Source of the DNA: an uncultured Christensenella sp.
GTDB taxonomy: Bacteria; Bacillota; Clostridia; Christensenellales; Borkfalkiaceae
Assembly (NCBI GenBank): GCA_910583855.1
Contig: CAJTYL010000004.1
Span: 1 to 64,000 of the forward strand
Direction: 5' to 3'
Length of the DNA stretch: 64,000 bases
Positions 31,882-40,242 of this stretch are shown piece by piece. The stretch's first letter is position 1; every line of letters starts with the position of its first letter. Position numbers and translations under genes: made by a program. The notes beneath the pieces are model-generated. The model was given only the letters and a program-made list of their open reading frames with translations, was not told the origin of the DNA and searched no databases.

Positions 31882-32556
31882 TTAGCGTTGTAAAAACTCT
31901 TTACTAAAAATCTCTGCATCCACGTTTTTGTCAAGCACGCATTGCACGGCTTTAACGCCTAAATCTATAGCGTCTTCGATATTGCCCGCAAGCGAAGCAA
32001 AATCGAAGTTGCACTTGTATGCTTGCTTTTTGGTTTTGAAGATATATCGCGTGTAGTTGAAGTGCCGTTTTAAACAGCGTTCTACGCCCGTCACGGTTAC
32101 TGCGGGTGCTAAAAGCTTTATGCTGTCGTAGACCGCGCCGGTGCAGGATAACACGCAGTCCTGCGGTAAAATTCTTCGGCGCACGCCGTAAAATTTGCTT
32201 ATATACAGTCCCAAGTCGCTCTCCATTTTCTGGTGGGCGAGCGGAGAAGAGTGCGCCGCCTCGTACGCATAAACCGCAGGGTGCATCGTGGCGTCAAGCG
32301 CGTAGTGAGTTGCATACCCTGCCGCGTAAGAGGGGTTGCCTAGCATAAGCTTTGAAAACACTTCTTCCGCGCTCAACTTGTGCAAGGCGCGCCCTAAGTT
32401 CGTCTTTGAAAATTTGAAGTTATAGGCGAAAAAAACGTCGCCGCCCTGCGCGCCTACGTAGTACAGGCTAGTTGACGTTATCTTTTTTTTATACGCGCCG
32501 TCAAGCCTTTCAAGGATTTTTTCGGCGATAATTATATGCGAAAAGTAATCAGGCAT
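31882..32556 (-). CDS. Zinc-dependent phospholipase C family protein
   Basis: 224 residues resembling the zinc-dependent PLC / S1-P1 fold: HIIIAEKI start, YVGAQGGDVFFAY, and the metal-binding YATHYALDATMHP block with a second HPAVYAYEAAHSS. No secretion signal, so it is probably cytoplasmic and its substrate is unknown. GATAAT lies exactly 6 nt before the ATG and no Shine-Dalgarno is seen, suggesting a leaderless mRNA, though no good -35 is visible. Confidence 0.7.
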   Translation of the reverse strand: MPDYFSHIIIAEKILERLDGAYKKKITSTSLYYVGAQGGDVFFAYNFKFSKTNLGRALHKLSAEEVFSKLMLGNPSYAAGYATHYALDATMHPAVYAYEAAHSSPLAHQKMESDLGLYISKFYGVRRRILPQDCVLSCTGAVYDSIKLLAPAVTVTGVERCLKRHFNYTRYIFKTKKQAYKCNFDFASLAGNIEDAIDLGVKAVQCVLDKNVDAEIFSKEFLQR

Positions 32557-32585
32557 ATAATAATTATCGCCCTTTTTTTAAAAAT

Positions 32586-32707
32586 AAAACGCATATAAGC
32601 TGCGCGATAGTACGCTGGGCTTGCGTTTTGCCTCGGTCATGTGCTTCTGTGTACGCTCCCGTCGACAAAGCCGCGTCCGCCTGCTCGCTTTTGCTTCTCT
32701 GCGTTTT
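32586..32707 (-). repeat. Intergenic repeat family A, copy A6
   Basis: AAAACGCATATAAGCTGCGC at one end and CTCTGCGTTTTG at the other, with GGGCTTGCGTTTTGCC and GTACGCTCCCGTCGAC inside. It lies 22 nt beyond the ogg stop codon. Confidence 0.7.
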
Positions 32708-32729
32708 GTGCTTCTATATATTTCAACGA

Positions 32730-33554
32730 CTAATCTTTAAACGTCCTTTTGCCGTAAAAAAGATACTGTTGTATATAGCCCGAATCCTCGCCGAAGAGGG
32801 AGCAGAAGTATTCGTTTATCTTTTTTCTGTCGGTCAGCGTTCCGCCGAAATCTTCTTTATAAATTTTTTCAATCCACACGTCGACAGGGAAGGAGTCGCG
32901 CTTGCCGAACCCGAACAGCGCAACGCAGTCCGCAACCTTCGCGCCAATGCCCTTATAGGTTAAAAGCTCCCGTTTAAGCTCTGCCGAGGAAAGGAGGAGA
33001 AGGTGTGAAATTCCCTCTTTTAAAACGCGTGAAGATGTTTCTGCAAGAAAAACGTCGCGGTAGCCGCAGCCTGCGTTTTTAAAAAATTCCCTGCCTGCGC
33101 CAGCGAGCTTTTCGGTAGTGGGGAAAGAATAGTATTCCCTGCCCGCAAACTCCTTTTTTTCGCCCAAGCCCGCGCATATGCGGGAAATTATCCCCTTCAT
33201 GCGGGGTATGTTATTGTTCTGCGAAATAATAAAGGAATACAGCATTTCCTCGTAATTCTGGTTTAAAAGGCGTAAGCCCTTCAATTCCTCAGCACTGCGC
33301 GAAAGCAAGGGGATATCGTGCGATTTTGCGCGGGCGATAATTTTGGAATAGTCGCGTCCCAAATCGAAGTAGTTATAGAAATAATTGCCGTCGTCGCTTT
33401 CCACCACCGTCTGAACGCCGTCGGTATAAATATAGCAAGCCTTGTCCGCAGACACGACGAAGTAGCCCTCTTTAAAGGGGGTAAAGCGAAATGTCTGCCC
33501 GCAGTCCAAAACCTGTTTGGGGTTGAAATAAGTTGCGTCGTAATCGAATTTCAT
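32730..33554 (-). CDS. ogg: 8-oxoguanine DNA glycosylase (OGG1-like)
   Basis: 274 residues. The N-terminal OGG domain has VLDCGQTFRFTP; the HhH-GPD part has SQNNNIPRMKGII and LTYKGIGAKVADCVALFGF, where the Lys of GAKVADC is the Schiff-base lysine. The catalytic Asp is in FPVDVWIEKIY. It excises oxidised guanine. The start is set at ATG 33554 (KFDYDATYF) rather than further upstream, because the extension would enter the terminator at 33570. Confidence 0.93.
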   Translation of the reverse strand: MKFDYDATYFNPKQVLDCGQTFRFTPFKEGYFVVSADKACYIYTDGVQTVVESDDGNYFYNYFDLGRDYSKIIARAKSHDIPLLSRSAEELKGLRLLNQNYEEMLYSFIISQNNNIPRMKGIISRICAGLGEKKEFAGREYYSFPTTEKLAGAGREFFKNAGCGYRDVFLAETSSRVLKEGISHLLLLSSAELKRELLTYKGIGAKVADCVALFGFGKRDSFPVDVWIEKIYKEDFGGTLTDRKKINEYFCSLFGEDSGYIQQYLFYGKRTFKD

Positions 33555-33569
33555 TAGTGTCACCGCAAA

Positions 33570-33600
33570 AAAATACAGCCGTTTATTACGGCTGTATTTT
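33570..33600 (-). terminator. Terminator of the padR operon
   Basis: Perfect 13-bp stem AAAATACAGCCGT / ACGGCTGTATTTT with TTATT loop, just beyond the DUF4097 stop on the minus strand. Confidence 0.85.
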
Positions 33601-33621
33601 AACATTTTTTATAGGTGATTG

Positions 33622-34404
33622 TCAACCTGCGAAGCTTACGTTGCAGCTTCCCGCGCTGACTTTAACGGTTAAACTTCTGTCGCCGCCCGTCTGCGTTGAA
33701 ATTCCGTTGCAGCTTCCCGCAGATACGTTAACCGTTGCAGTGTAGTCGGATTTTGCACCCGTAAAGTTCAGGTTGGCCGTTCCCGCGTTCACCTTGACTT
33801 CGGTCTCGGCGCAGTCAAGCTTTTTAAGGTTAGCCGTTCCCGCGTTTACGTGACAAACGAGCTTATTTCCGTTTACCGCTTCGGCGTTTACCGTGCCTGC
33901 GTTCAGTTCGACGTTGAAAAGTTCTGCGCCTGAGATATTGCCCGCGTTAACCGTTCCCGCGTTTAATTTAAGCGTAACCTTTGTAAAATCGCCGTCGGGA
34001 ATTTCCACCGTTCCCGCGTTAAGGGAAACGGATATCTCTTTAATTTTGCCCGCGGGTATTTTTATGACCGTTTCGGGGAAGGTTACGCCCCAGGAAAAGA
34101 CGTACCATTTGTGTCGGTTGCCTTCGATTAAAAGCGTTCCGTCGCTTTCCGTAACGGTCGTTTCGTAGCCCTTTGCAACGGGATAGGTAATCTTTATATT
34201 ATCTTCGTCGTGATACTCAATCTTTAACCTTCCCGCAGCCAACTGCACGTTAAGCGCTTCGTTTTCCTCGGTGGAGGTAAACTCCTCCGTGGTAAAGTTA
34301 GGAGAAAAAGTCCAGCCGTTCAGCCCCAGAGCGAGCAGAAGTACGGCTATGCCGATGCCGAGTATTACAGCCCCTGCAATTATCATTTTAACGACTCCTT
34401 TCAT
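33622..34404 (-). CDS. DUF4097-family beta-repeat protein
   Basis: 260 residues. One N-terminal membrane helix (IIAGAVILGIGIAVLLLALG) and an extracellular region with at least five repeats around LNAGTVN / VNAGTAN, plus VSAGSCN, each on one turn of a right-handed beta-helix. This is the DUF4097 (DUF4098/YvlB) architecture. Third gene of padR-DUF1700-DUF4097, overlapping the second by 4 nt. Such operons are tied to envelope stress; role here inferred. Confidence 0.85.
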   Translation of the reverse strand: MKGVVKMIIAGAVILGIGIAVLLLALGLNGWTFSPNFTTEEFTSTEENEALNVQLAAGRLKIEYHDEDNIKITYPVAKGYETTVTESDGTLLIEGNRHKWYVFSWGVTFPETVIKIPAGKIKEISVSLNAGTVEIPDGDFTKVTLKLNAGTVNAGNISGAELFNVELNAGTVNAEAVNGNKLVCHVNAGTANLKKLDCAETEVKVNAGTANLNFTGAKSDYTATVNVSAGSCNGISTQTGGDRSLTVKVSAGSCNVSFAG

Positions 34405-35144
34405 TTCGTTTTCTCCTTTCCGCTGAATAGTTTTCTAAGCCAGGCAAAGAACATATTGAAGAGCTTCCACATCCACTTCACGAGTTGGAAGCAGAGAGGC
34501 ATAATAATTAAGCTTACGCCGAAAATTACAAGTCCCGTTCCTATGGACATTGCGCCCTGCGCAGCGTCTATGAACAGTGCGCCAACGCCAACGCCTATCG
34601 TTGCAACGCCTGATACGAGCGCTATAATCGGCGCTACGCAAAAGCCCACGGTTATTCCTACCATTCCCATAACCACTATAAAAATGGGTATTGCAAATAC
34701 GATGCACAGCAGTACGAAAACCCAGGTATAGTCTCCGCGCGTCTTTGCGGGCGCGGCGTTGACTCCTGCGTAATTGCCGTATAAGCTGTTGCTGCCGTAA
34801 CTGCGGTTTGCTTCTCTGCGTTCACGCTCCTCGCGCTGCCGTTCTTCGCGTTGCTCGCGTTCCTCGTCGCGGCTTATCTTTTTGCGTTCGCGTTCTTCGC
34901 GCCGTCCGTCCCAGCGAGGAGGCTCGTAAAGAGGAGTATCGCCGTAGTCGGTGTTTTCGGATAAAATTCTCTGTGCGGCGTCGTAGGGGGCGCCGAACTC
35001 GTCTATTATCTCACGCTCGGTATAGCCTGCGTCGCGTCTGTCGGCGTAAGCTTCGGCGTAATAGTCCAAAACACGCCGTCTTTCCGTTTCGGAAACGCAC
35101 AGAAGGTTGCTTTTCAGTTCGTCGCGCCATTCGTTATATTTCAT
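34401..35144 (-). CDS. DUF1700 (HAAS-domain) membrane protein
   Basis: 247 residues. The N-terminal HAAS helical domain (residues 1-65: DYYAEAYADRRDAGYTEREI, IDEFGAPYDAAQRIL) is followed by an Arg/Glu-rich charged linker and four hydrophobic helices (YTWVFVLLCIVFAIPIFIVV onward). HAAS proteins pair with PadR regulators and are thought to be their regulatory partners. GGAGG precedes the ATG; it overlaps padR by 4 nt. Confidence 0.85.
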   Translation of the reverse strand: MKYNEWRDELKSNLLCVSETERRRVLDYYAEAYADRRDAGYTEREIIDEFGAPYDAAQRILSENTDYGDTPLYEPPRWDGRREERERKKISRDEEREQREERQREERERREANRSYGSNSLYGNYAGVNAAPAKTRGDYTWVFVLLCIVFAIPIFIVVMGMVGITVGFCVAPIIALVSGVATIGVGVGALFIDAAQGAMSIGTGLVIFGVSLIIMPLCFQLVKWMWKLFNMFFAWLRKLFSGKEKTK

Positions 35145-35452
35145 ATTCTTCCTCCGAACATCTTTCTGTAGATAGTGTTGATTTCAAGAAAATCTTCTCT
35201 GCCGCTTACGAGTTTTTTAAGCCCTAAGCTCGTTATTTTATAGTATCTTCTAAGCCTGCCGCTGTACTCCGCCGTGCGCGTCGTCACAAACCCGCCCGCT
35301 TCAAGCCGTTTTAAAATTGGGTAGAGGGTGCTTTCGGATATTTCTATTATGCCCTCTAAGTCGCTTATTATTTTATAGCCGTAGCTTTCCCCCTTGCTTA
35401 CAGCATAGAGTACGCATACGTCCAATATTCCCTTTTTCAACTGACTATCCAT
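35141..35452 (-). CDS. PadR-family transcriptional regulator
   Basis: 103 residues, single winged-helix PadR: KGILDVCVLYAVSKGESYGY, STLYPILKRLEAGGFVTTRT, RRYYKITSLGLKKL. It heads the padR-DUF1700-DUF4097 operon. A palindrome covers its own promoter, so it is likely autorepressed and the operon induced when PadR is released. Confidence 0.92.
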   Translation of the reverse strand: MDSQLKKGILDVCVLYAVSKGESYGYKIISDLEGIIEISESTLYPILKRLEAGGFVTTRTAEYSGRLRRYYKITSLGLKKLVSGREDFLEINTIYRKMFGGRI

Positions 35453-35531
35453 AAAACTCCCTCACGAAAAAACTTTGCTATTTTGCGCAAATCTTTTCCC
35501 GTGAATTATCAGAAATACCCTGCTTTGTCTA

Positions 35532-35562
35532 ATACTATACATTGCATAGTATGCCTTGTCAA
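35532..35562 (-). promoter_or_regulatory. padR promoter with palindromic operator
   Basis: On the minus strand TTGACA (35557-35562), 17-bp spacer, TATAGT (35534-35539). The palindrome ATACTAT-N7-ATAGTAT (35532-35552) covers the -10 and most of the spacer, as expected for PadR autorepression. Confidence 0.7.
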
Positions 35563-35677
35563 GCGTTTTGTGACAAATTTTTTTTAAAATTTTTGAAATA
35601 AAAAAGCGTGTGCGCGCAATTATATACAGTCGCAGAGGCGGCTGAATTATTTTTTTAAACTTACAAATTATAAGAAT

Positions 35678-37123
35678 ATGGTTACGTTGGAAAAAAACAT
35701 TAAATCCGTAAAGGACGCGCTTACAAGCGAGGATATCCTCGTTTTCGAGTTTAAGTCCGATAGCGGGAAGAAGTTTGCCGCAATCTTCGCCGACGGGATT
35801 GTCAACAAAGAGCTTATCGGCGAACTCGTAGTAAAGCCCTTGCGCGACGCTAAGGAGGACGACGGGTTCGAGGATATAAAGCTTTTGCTTGCTTCGCCCG
35901 AGCTCAAGGACGGCAATAAAATTAAGGACGCGATAAAGGAAATTTTAAACGGCAACGCCGTCGTCTTTATCGACGGCGAAAAGGACTTTATAATCGCGGG
36001 GGTAAAAAGCCCGCCCATGCGCGCCGTTGTGGAGCCGCCTACGCAGGTTGCGGTGCACGGTCCGCGCGAAGGCTTTATCGAAGATATAAAAATAAATTTA
36101 GGGCTCATAAGAAAACGTATAAAGACTGAGAAATTGCAGGTAAAAACCGTTTTCGTGGGCGAAAAGTCGGACACGGCGGTTTCCATAATCTATATCGAAG
36201 GGGTCTGTCCCAAGGGTTTGCCTGAGAAAATCGAAAAGGAAATTATGGAGAATAAGATAGACATAATACCCGATTCTTCGTACGTTTCCCAGTTTATAAC
36301 CAAGAGACCGCGCTCACTTTTCAAGCGTTACGGCATTGCTGAAAAGCCCGATATATTCTGCGCAAAAGTATGCGAAGGCAGGGTGGGTATAGTCGTTGAC
36401 GGGTCGCCTATATGCCTTACGGTTCCCTATATGGTGGTCGAGGATTTTCAGTCGGTGGAGGATTACTATATAAATTCCTACCGTTCGACAACGCTCAGGA
36501 TATTGCGGCTTTTATCCGTTTTGCTGGGAATTTTCCTGCCCGCGCTGTACATCTCCGCGCAGCTTTTCAAGATACAGATTATACCTTTCCAGCTTCTTTT
36601 AAAAATTTCAAGCTCGGTTTCCGGCTTGGCGCTGTCGCCGAGTATAGAAATGTTTTTGACGCTGTTCGTTTTGGAAGTCTTAAACGAAGCTTCGATACGA
36701 ATGCCCAAATACGTAGGGCTTGCGTTGTCCGTAGTGGGCGCGTTAGTCCTCGGCGATACGGCGGTCAAAGCAGGCGTTATTTCCACACCGGCGATAATTA
36801 TTATCGCGTTTTCGGCTATATGCCTGTATACAGTGCCGAACAATATCGAAACGACCACGATGTTGCGCTGGATGTGCCTTATCACAGCGGGAAGCGTAGG
36901 TCCATTCGGCGTGGTGATTCTGTCAGCGTATCTCATCTGTTACCTCGTATCCGAGCAGTCTTACGGCGTGCCGCTGGTAACTCCGTTTGCGCCCTTAGTG
37001 AGAAGCGATTTGTACGACAGCTTTGTAAAGGCAAATATGTACACGCTTGATACCCGCCCTAAGTCGTTTAAAGTAAAAGAAAAAGTGAGACTCAAAAAGA
37101 ATGACAACAAAAATAAGCGTTAG
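35678..37123 (+). CDS. gerAA: Spore germination receptor subunit A (GerA family)
   Basis: 481 residues. The N-terminal cytoplasmic half carries DFIIAGVKSPPMRAVVEPPT and GFIEDIKINLGLIRKRIKT, the GerA signatures. The C-terminal half has several membrane helices with IMPKY-like RMPKYVGLALSVVGALVLGD and TPFAPL. First of three overlapping ger genes; the complex in the inner spore membrane senses germinants. Confidence 0.93.
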   Translation: MVTLEKNIKSVKDALTSEDILVFEFKSDSGKKFAAIFADGIVNKELIGELVVKPLRDAKEDDGFEDIKLLLASPELKDGNKIKDAIKEILNGNAVVFIDGEKDFIIAGVKSPPMRAVVEPPTQVAVHGPREGFIEDIKINLGLIRKRIKTEKLQVKTVFVGEKSDTAVSIIYIEGVCPKGLPEKIEKEIMENKIDIIPDSSYVSQFITKRPRSLFKRYGIAEKPDIFCAKVCEGRVGIVVDGSPICLTVPYMVVEDFQSVEDYYINSYRSTTLRILRLLSVLLGIFLPALYISAQLFKIQIIPFQLLLKISSSVSGLALSPSIEMFLTLFVLEVLNEASIRMPKYVGLALSVVGALVLGDTAVKAGVISTPAIIIIAFSAICLYTVPNNIETTTMLRWMCLITAGSVGPFGVVILSAYLICYLVSEQSYGVPLVTPFAPLVRSDLYDSFVKANMYTLDTRPKSFKVKEKVRLKKNDNKNKR

Positions 37124-38168
37124 ACAAATTTGTTTTATTATGATTGCTTATACTGTCGTAAGCAAGTTGCTTTCATATCCTACTACGGCAAGCTTTTATT
37201 GCGATAGGGATCTGATTTTTCCCGCGCTCATTGATTTTGCGGTTCAAGGACTCATAGTTTGGGGTGTGGCGTTTTTATGTTCGCGCACGGATAAGACCTT
37301 TTTTGAACTGTTGAAGGATAGAATAGGCAATATAGGCGCGCGTATAGTTTTCGGCTTTTTTACGGCGTTTTTCCTGCTTGCCGCGCTTTTGCCCATATTT
37401 GAACATGAACTGTACGTGCACACCATCTTCTACGATACGGTGCCGTCGCTTCTCGTATTTTTGCCCGTATTCATTTTCGCGATTTACGCCGGAAGCAAAA
37501 GATTTGAAAATATAGGCAGGTGCGCGGATATTTGTATGCCCATATTCGTAATTACGATGTTCGTAATTTTCGTTATGTCTTGCGTGGAAGCGCAGTGGGA
37601 CAACCTGTTGCCGGTCTTAAAAACCCCTGCGGAAACTGTTTTTAAGACAGCGCTCGGAACTATTTTCCGCTTCGTTGAACCAGCTTGGATGCTTATGTTT
37701 ATGGGGCACTTTAAATATAAAAAGGGCGACGCGGCGAAAATCACCGTATCCTACGCTGTCGGCGCGGCGATAGTAATGTTCTTCCTCGCAACGTTCTACG
37801 CGATTTACGGCGGGTTAACCCTTTCAAGAACCTTTGCGATTTCAAGAACGTCACTATTTTTCTCCGCCATACAGACGATAGGCAGAATCGACCTCATTAT
37901 GCTTTACATTTTGGAAACGGTTATGCTGTTTGCATTGGTTTTAAATATCCAGCTTGCGGTATATACTGCCGAAAAATGCACGGGTTGGAGCAACAGGGCG
38001 GGACTTTCGCTTATTTTAAACGGTCTGCTTGCGGCGCTTTTAATTGCGTTTGACCATTACTATCACAGCATATACGACTTGTATCACACATGGCTGTGGA
38101 TAGCGTTTATCGTATTTACGGTAATTATTCCCGCCTTTGCCTGGACGTTTAAAAGGAGGACCCGATGA
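37101..38168 (+). CDS. gerAB: Spore germination receptor subunit B (GerAB permease)
   Basis: 355 residues with about ten membrane helices of the APC-like GerAB family, the likely germinant-binding subunit. KISVRQICFIMIAYTVVSKL start, and FRFVEPAWMLMFMGHFKYKK in the middle. Its first 23 nt overlap the gerA-type gene; its stop overlaps the next start by 4 nt. Confidence 0.92.
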   Translation: MTTKISVRQICFIMIAYTVVSKLLSYPTTASFYCDRDLIFPALIDFAVQGLIVWGVAFLCSRTDKTFFELLKDRIGNIGARIVFGFFTAFFLLAALLPIFEHELYVHTIFYDTVPSLLVFLPVFIFAIYAGSKRFENIGRCADICMPIFVITMFVIFVMSCVEAQWDNLLPVLKTPAETVFKTALGTIFRFVEPAWMLMFMGHFKYKKGDAAKITVSYAVGAAIVMFFLATFYAIYGGLTLSRTFAISRTSLFFSAIQTIGRIDLIMLYILETVMLFALVLNIQLAVYTAEKCTGWSNRAGLSLILNGLLAALLIAFDHYYHSIYDLYHTWLWIAFIVFTVIIPAFAWTFKRRTR

Positions 38169-39463
38169 AAAGTAAGTGGAACTTCAGCCGTGCGTCGGTC
38201 TTTATTTACTTCATAATTTTTTTCGTCCTTATAGGACTGTTTTTCACAAACGATTTCGGTCTCGTGGATATTCATAAAACCGCAATAATTACGGCGGTGG
38301 GAATAGATATGGAGGGCGGAGAGGTTATCGTCACGGGTGAATTGGTTGTGCCGCAACCTTCGCAAAGCGGTGAAAATATCAAATATACGCAGGTGCAGGG
38401 CAGCGGGCTTACAATTGCCGACGCCCTGAACGAAATTAATGCAAAGACGGGATTTTATCCCAAACTACAGTTTTGCGATTTGATTCTGGTGGGAGAGAGC
38501 TGTAAAGAAAGAGAGCTATTCAGTCTGCTTGCGTGCTTTTACCGAAAAAACTTTTCCGAGCTTACCGCCCTTGTTGCTGCGTGCGAAGGTAAAGCCGCGG
38601 ATATGCTTGCGCTTAAAACCGACGTAGAGGACAGCACGAGCGAAGCGATAATAAAAGTGTTATCGGACGAAATAAAGAAGTCTGCAAACGCCAACCCGAT
38701 GAACCTTAAAGAAATTGCAATGACCAACTATTCAAAGAGTGCGGCTTGTTATATGCCGTACGTCGAAGCGAACAAGCAAGGCACTTCGGAAAACGGCGGC
38801 AACGGTGAAAATGTAGGCGGTTCCGACGGTAACCAAAGCGGTTCGGACGGTTCGTCGGGAAGTAGCGGAAGCGGTTCCGCGGGCGGCGGCGGAGAAAGCG
38901 GCGGTTCCCAAAGCAGCGGGGGCGCGTCGGGCGGAGGCGGCGGTTCTTCGGGGGAAGCGGTGGAGTTTACCGCGCGCAAGACGGCAATATATTCCGAGGG
39001 AATATTTAAAGGTGTTTTGGACGAACGGCAGTCCTTCGCGCTGTCCGCAATTAAAAACGACATACATCTTGCCGTGCTTCCGTGCGACGCCGACGGCGTG
39101 CATTACACCGTCGGAATGAAAAACGTCAAAAGCGGCGTGAAACTTAAAGTGAACGGAGGGATGCCTGAACTTACTGTAAACTTCAAGTCCAAAGCGCAGA
39201 TAAACGGCGCAAGAAAGCACCTTGACCCCGATCAAATAGTTTTCGACGACGTAGTGTCCGATACCGTTTTACAGGGCGCGGAAGATGCGCTTATAACCAG
39301 ATTTTCGGATTTAATTGAAACTTGCAGACAAACGAACTGCGATATTTTGGGAATAAAGGAATTGCTTTATAAGTATAACAATAAATATTACGAGGCATTT
39401 AAGGACGACATTTTAACGCGGATGGACGTTAAATTCGAAGTGGAAGTGAGCAGCGTAAGCTGA
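38165..39463 (+). CDS. gerAC: Ger(x)C-family germination subunit, non-lipoprotein, with Gly/Ser linker
   Basis: 432 residues. The start VDIHKTAIITAVGIDMEGGE is the GerC family N-terminus, and the C-terminal domain (ISVYSEGIFKG-like AIYSEGIFKGVLDERQS ... DILGIKELLYKYN) is also typical. Two oddities: the N-terminal hydrophobic helix (VFIYFIIFFVLIGLFF) has no lipobox Cys, whereas GerC proteins are normally lipoproteins; and about 55 residues (about 205-260) are almost only Gly, Ser, Glu and Asn between the two domains. It may be held by an uncleaved helix instead of a lipid. Confidence 0.85.
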   Translation: MKSKWNFSRASVFIYFIIFFVLIGLFFTNDFGLVDIHKTAIITAVGIDMEGGEVIVTGELVVPQPSQSGENIKYTQVQGSGLTIADALNEINAKTGFYPKLQFCDLILVGESCKERELFSLLACFYRKNFSELTALVAACEGKAADMLALKTDVEDSTSEAIIKVLSDEIKKSANANPMNLKEIAMTNYSKSAACYMPYVEANKQGTSENGGNGENVGGSDGNQSGSDGSSGSSGSGSAGGGGESGGSQSSGGASGGGGGSSGEAVEFTARKTAIYSEGIFKGVLDERQSFALSAIKNDIHLAVLPCDADGVHYTVGMKNVKSGVKLKVNGGMPELTVNFKSKAQINGARKHLDPDQIVFDDVVSDTVLQGAEDALITRFSDLIETCRQTNCDILGIKELLYKYNNKYYEAFKDDILTRMDVKFEVEVSSVS

Positions 39464-39465
39464 TA

Positions 39466-39500
39466 AAAAATTAAGTCGGGATAATCCCGACTTAATTTTT
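39466..39500. terminator. Bidirectional terminator after the ger operon
   Basis: Perfect 15-bp stem AAAAATTAAGTCGGG / CCCGACTTAATTTTT with ATAAT loop, between convergent genes. Confidence 0.9.
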
Positions 39501-40057
39501 TACTGCTTGTTCGCGGCGTTTACGTGCGCAAGGGTTTCTATTATCAGCTTCGATAATAGCTCTACGTCGCGTTCGCTAAGCTCTCCTTCCGAATTCTCGC
39601 AAAGAATTTCTGCGGCGTGCAAAGCCCCGTTGCCCGTCACGTCCCGCTCGATAGCTTCGGCAATTTGCTTTGCAACGGCTTCAATCTTGTCCGTCGGCAC
39701 GAACCCGTCGATTAGGGTTGAAATTATTCCTTCGGATACTGACGCGGACTTTTTATTGCGCACGAATTGCTCGTACAAAACGTATAATACCGTAGCCGCG
39801 GAGCCCACGGAAACGCCGTGTTCGAGCACGGAAACGTATTCGGTAAGAAGATAGGAAAAACTCCAGTTTATCAGCGCGGCGTACGCCGCGTAATAAATTA
39901 CGCCCACGGTAAAAGGGAGAAATGTAAGAAGCTTTTTTTGTGCGTTTTTCAAAAAAGTTATCTTGCAAATCTGTACCGTCATAGCCGTAAGAGCGGCAAT
40001 TAGCGCCACGTCCAAGCCGTAAAAGGTGAAAGTATCTATTATTTTTATTATAGTCAA
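39500..40057 (-). CDS. Membrane protein of unknown function, TTG start
   Basis: 185 residues from TTG 40057, placed 5 nt after GGAGG on the minus strand; the TTG at 40069 would start upstream of that site. Three hydrophobic segments (GLDVALIAALTAMTVQICKI, FLPFTVGVIYYAAYAALINW, VSVGSAATVLYVLYEQF) are followed by a helical acidic domain with EAVAKQIAEAIERDV and ELSERDVELLSKLIIE. The layout is holin-like, but I find no other phage gene here. Function unknown. Confidence 0.6.
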   Translation of the reverse strand: MTIIKIIDTFTFYGLDVALIAALTAMTVQICKITFLKNAQKKLLTFLPFTVGVIYYAAYAALINWSFSYLLTEYVSVLEHGVSVGSAATVLYVLYEQFVRNKKSASVSEGIISTLIDGFVPTDKIEAVAKQIAEAIERDVTGNGALHAAEILCENSEGELSERDVELLSKLIIETLAHVNAANKQ

Positions 40058-40207
40058 ATTTTCCTCCAAAGAGGCGACGCCCGACGCTTTTACCGTGCGC
40101 CTTAAAACTATATTTTCACCCGACGCTTATATATAAGTAATTTTCGTAACGTTAAACGCAGAATAAAAAAATAAAGTTTAAATTATTTTGTAACCGATAC
40201 GCACAGG

Positions 40208-40242
40208 TTGCAAACGGCGTGCGGGTGTGATAAAATAAAGCT
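40208..40242 (+). promoter_or_regulatory. trmB promoter, predicted leaderless
   Basis: TTGCAA (40208-40213), 17-bp spacer, TAAAAT (40231-40236), then 6 nt (AAAGCT) to ATG 40243, without a Shine-Dalgarno. Confidence 0.65.

Noticed and set aside
39500..40057. Phage holin / prophage remnant
   Set aside because: The helix layout is holin-like, but no lysin, integrase, capsid or attachment-site repeat is near.
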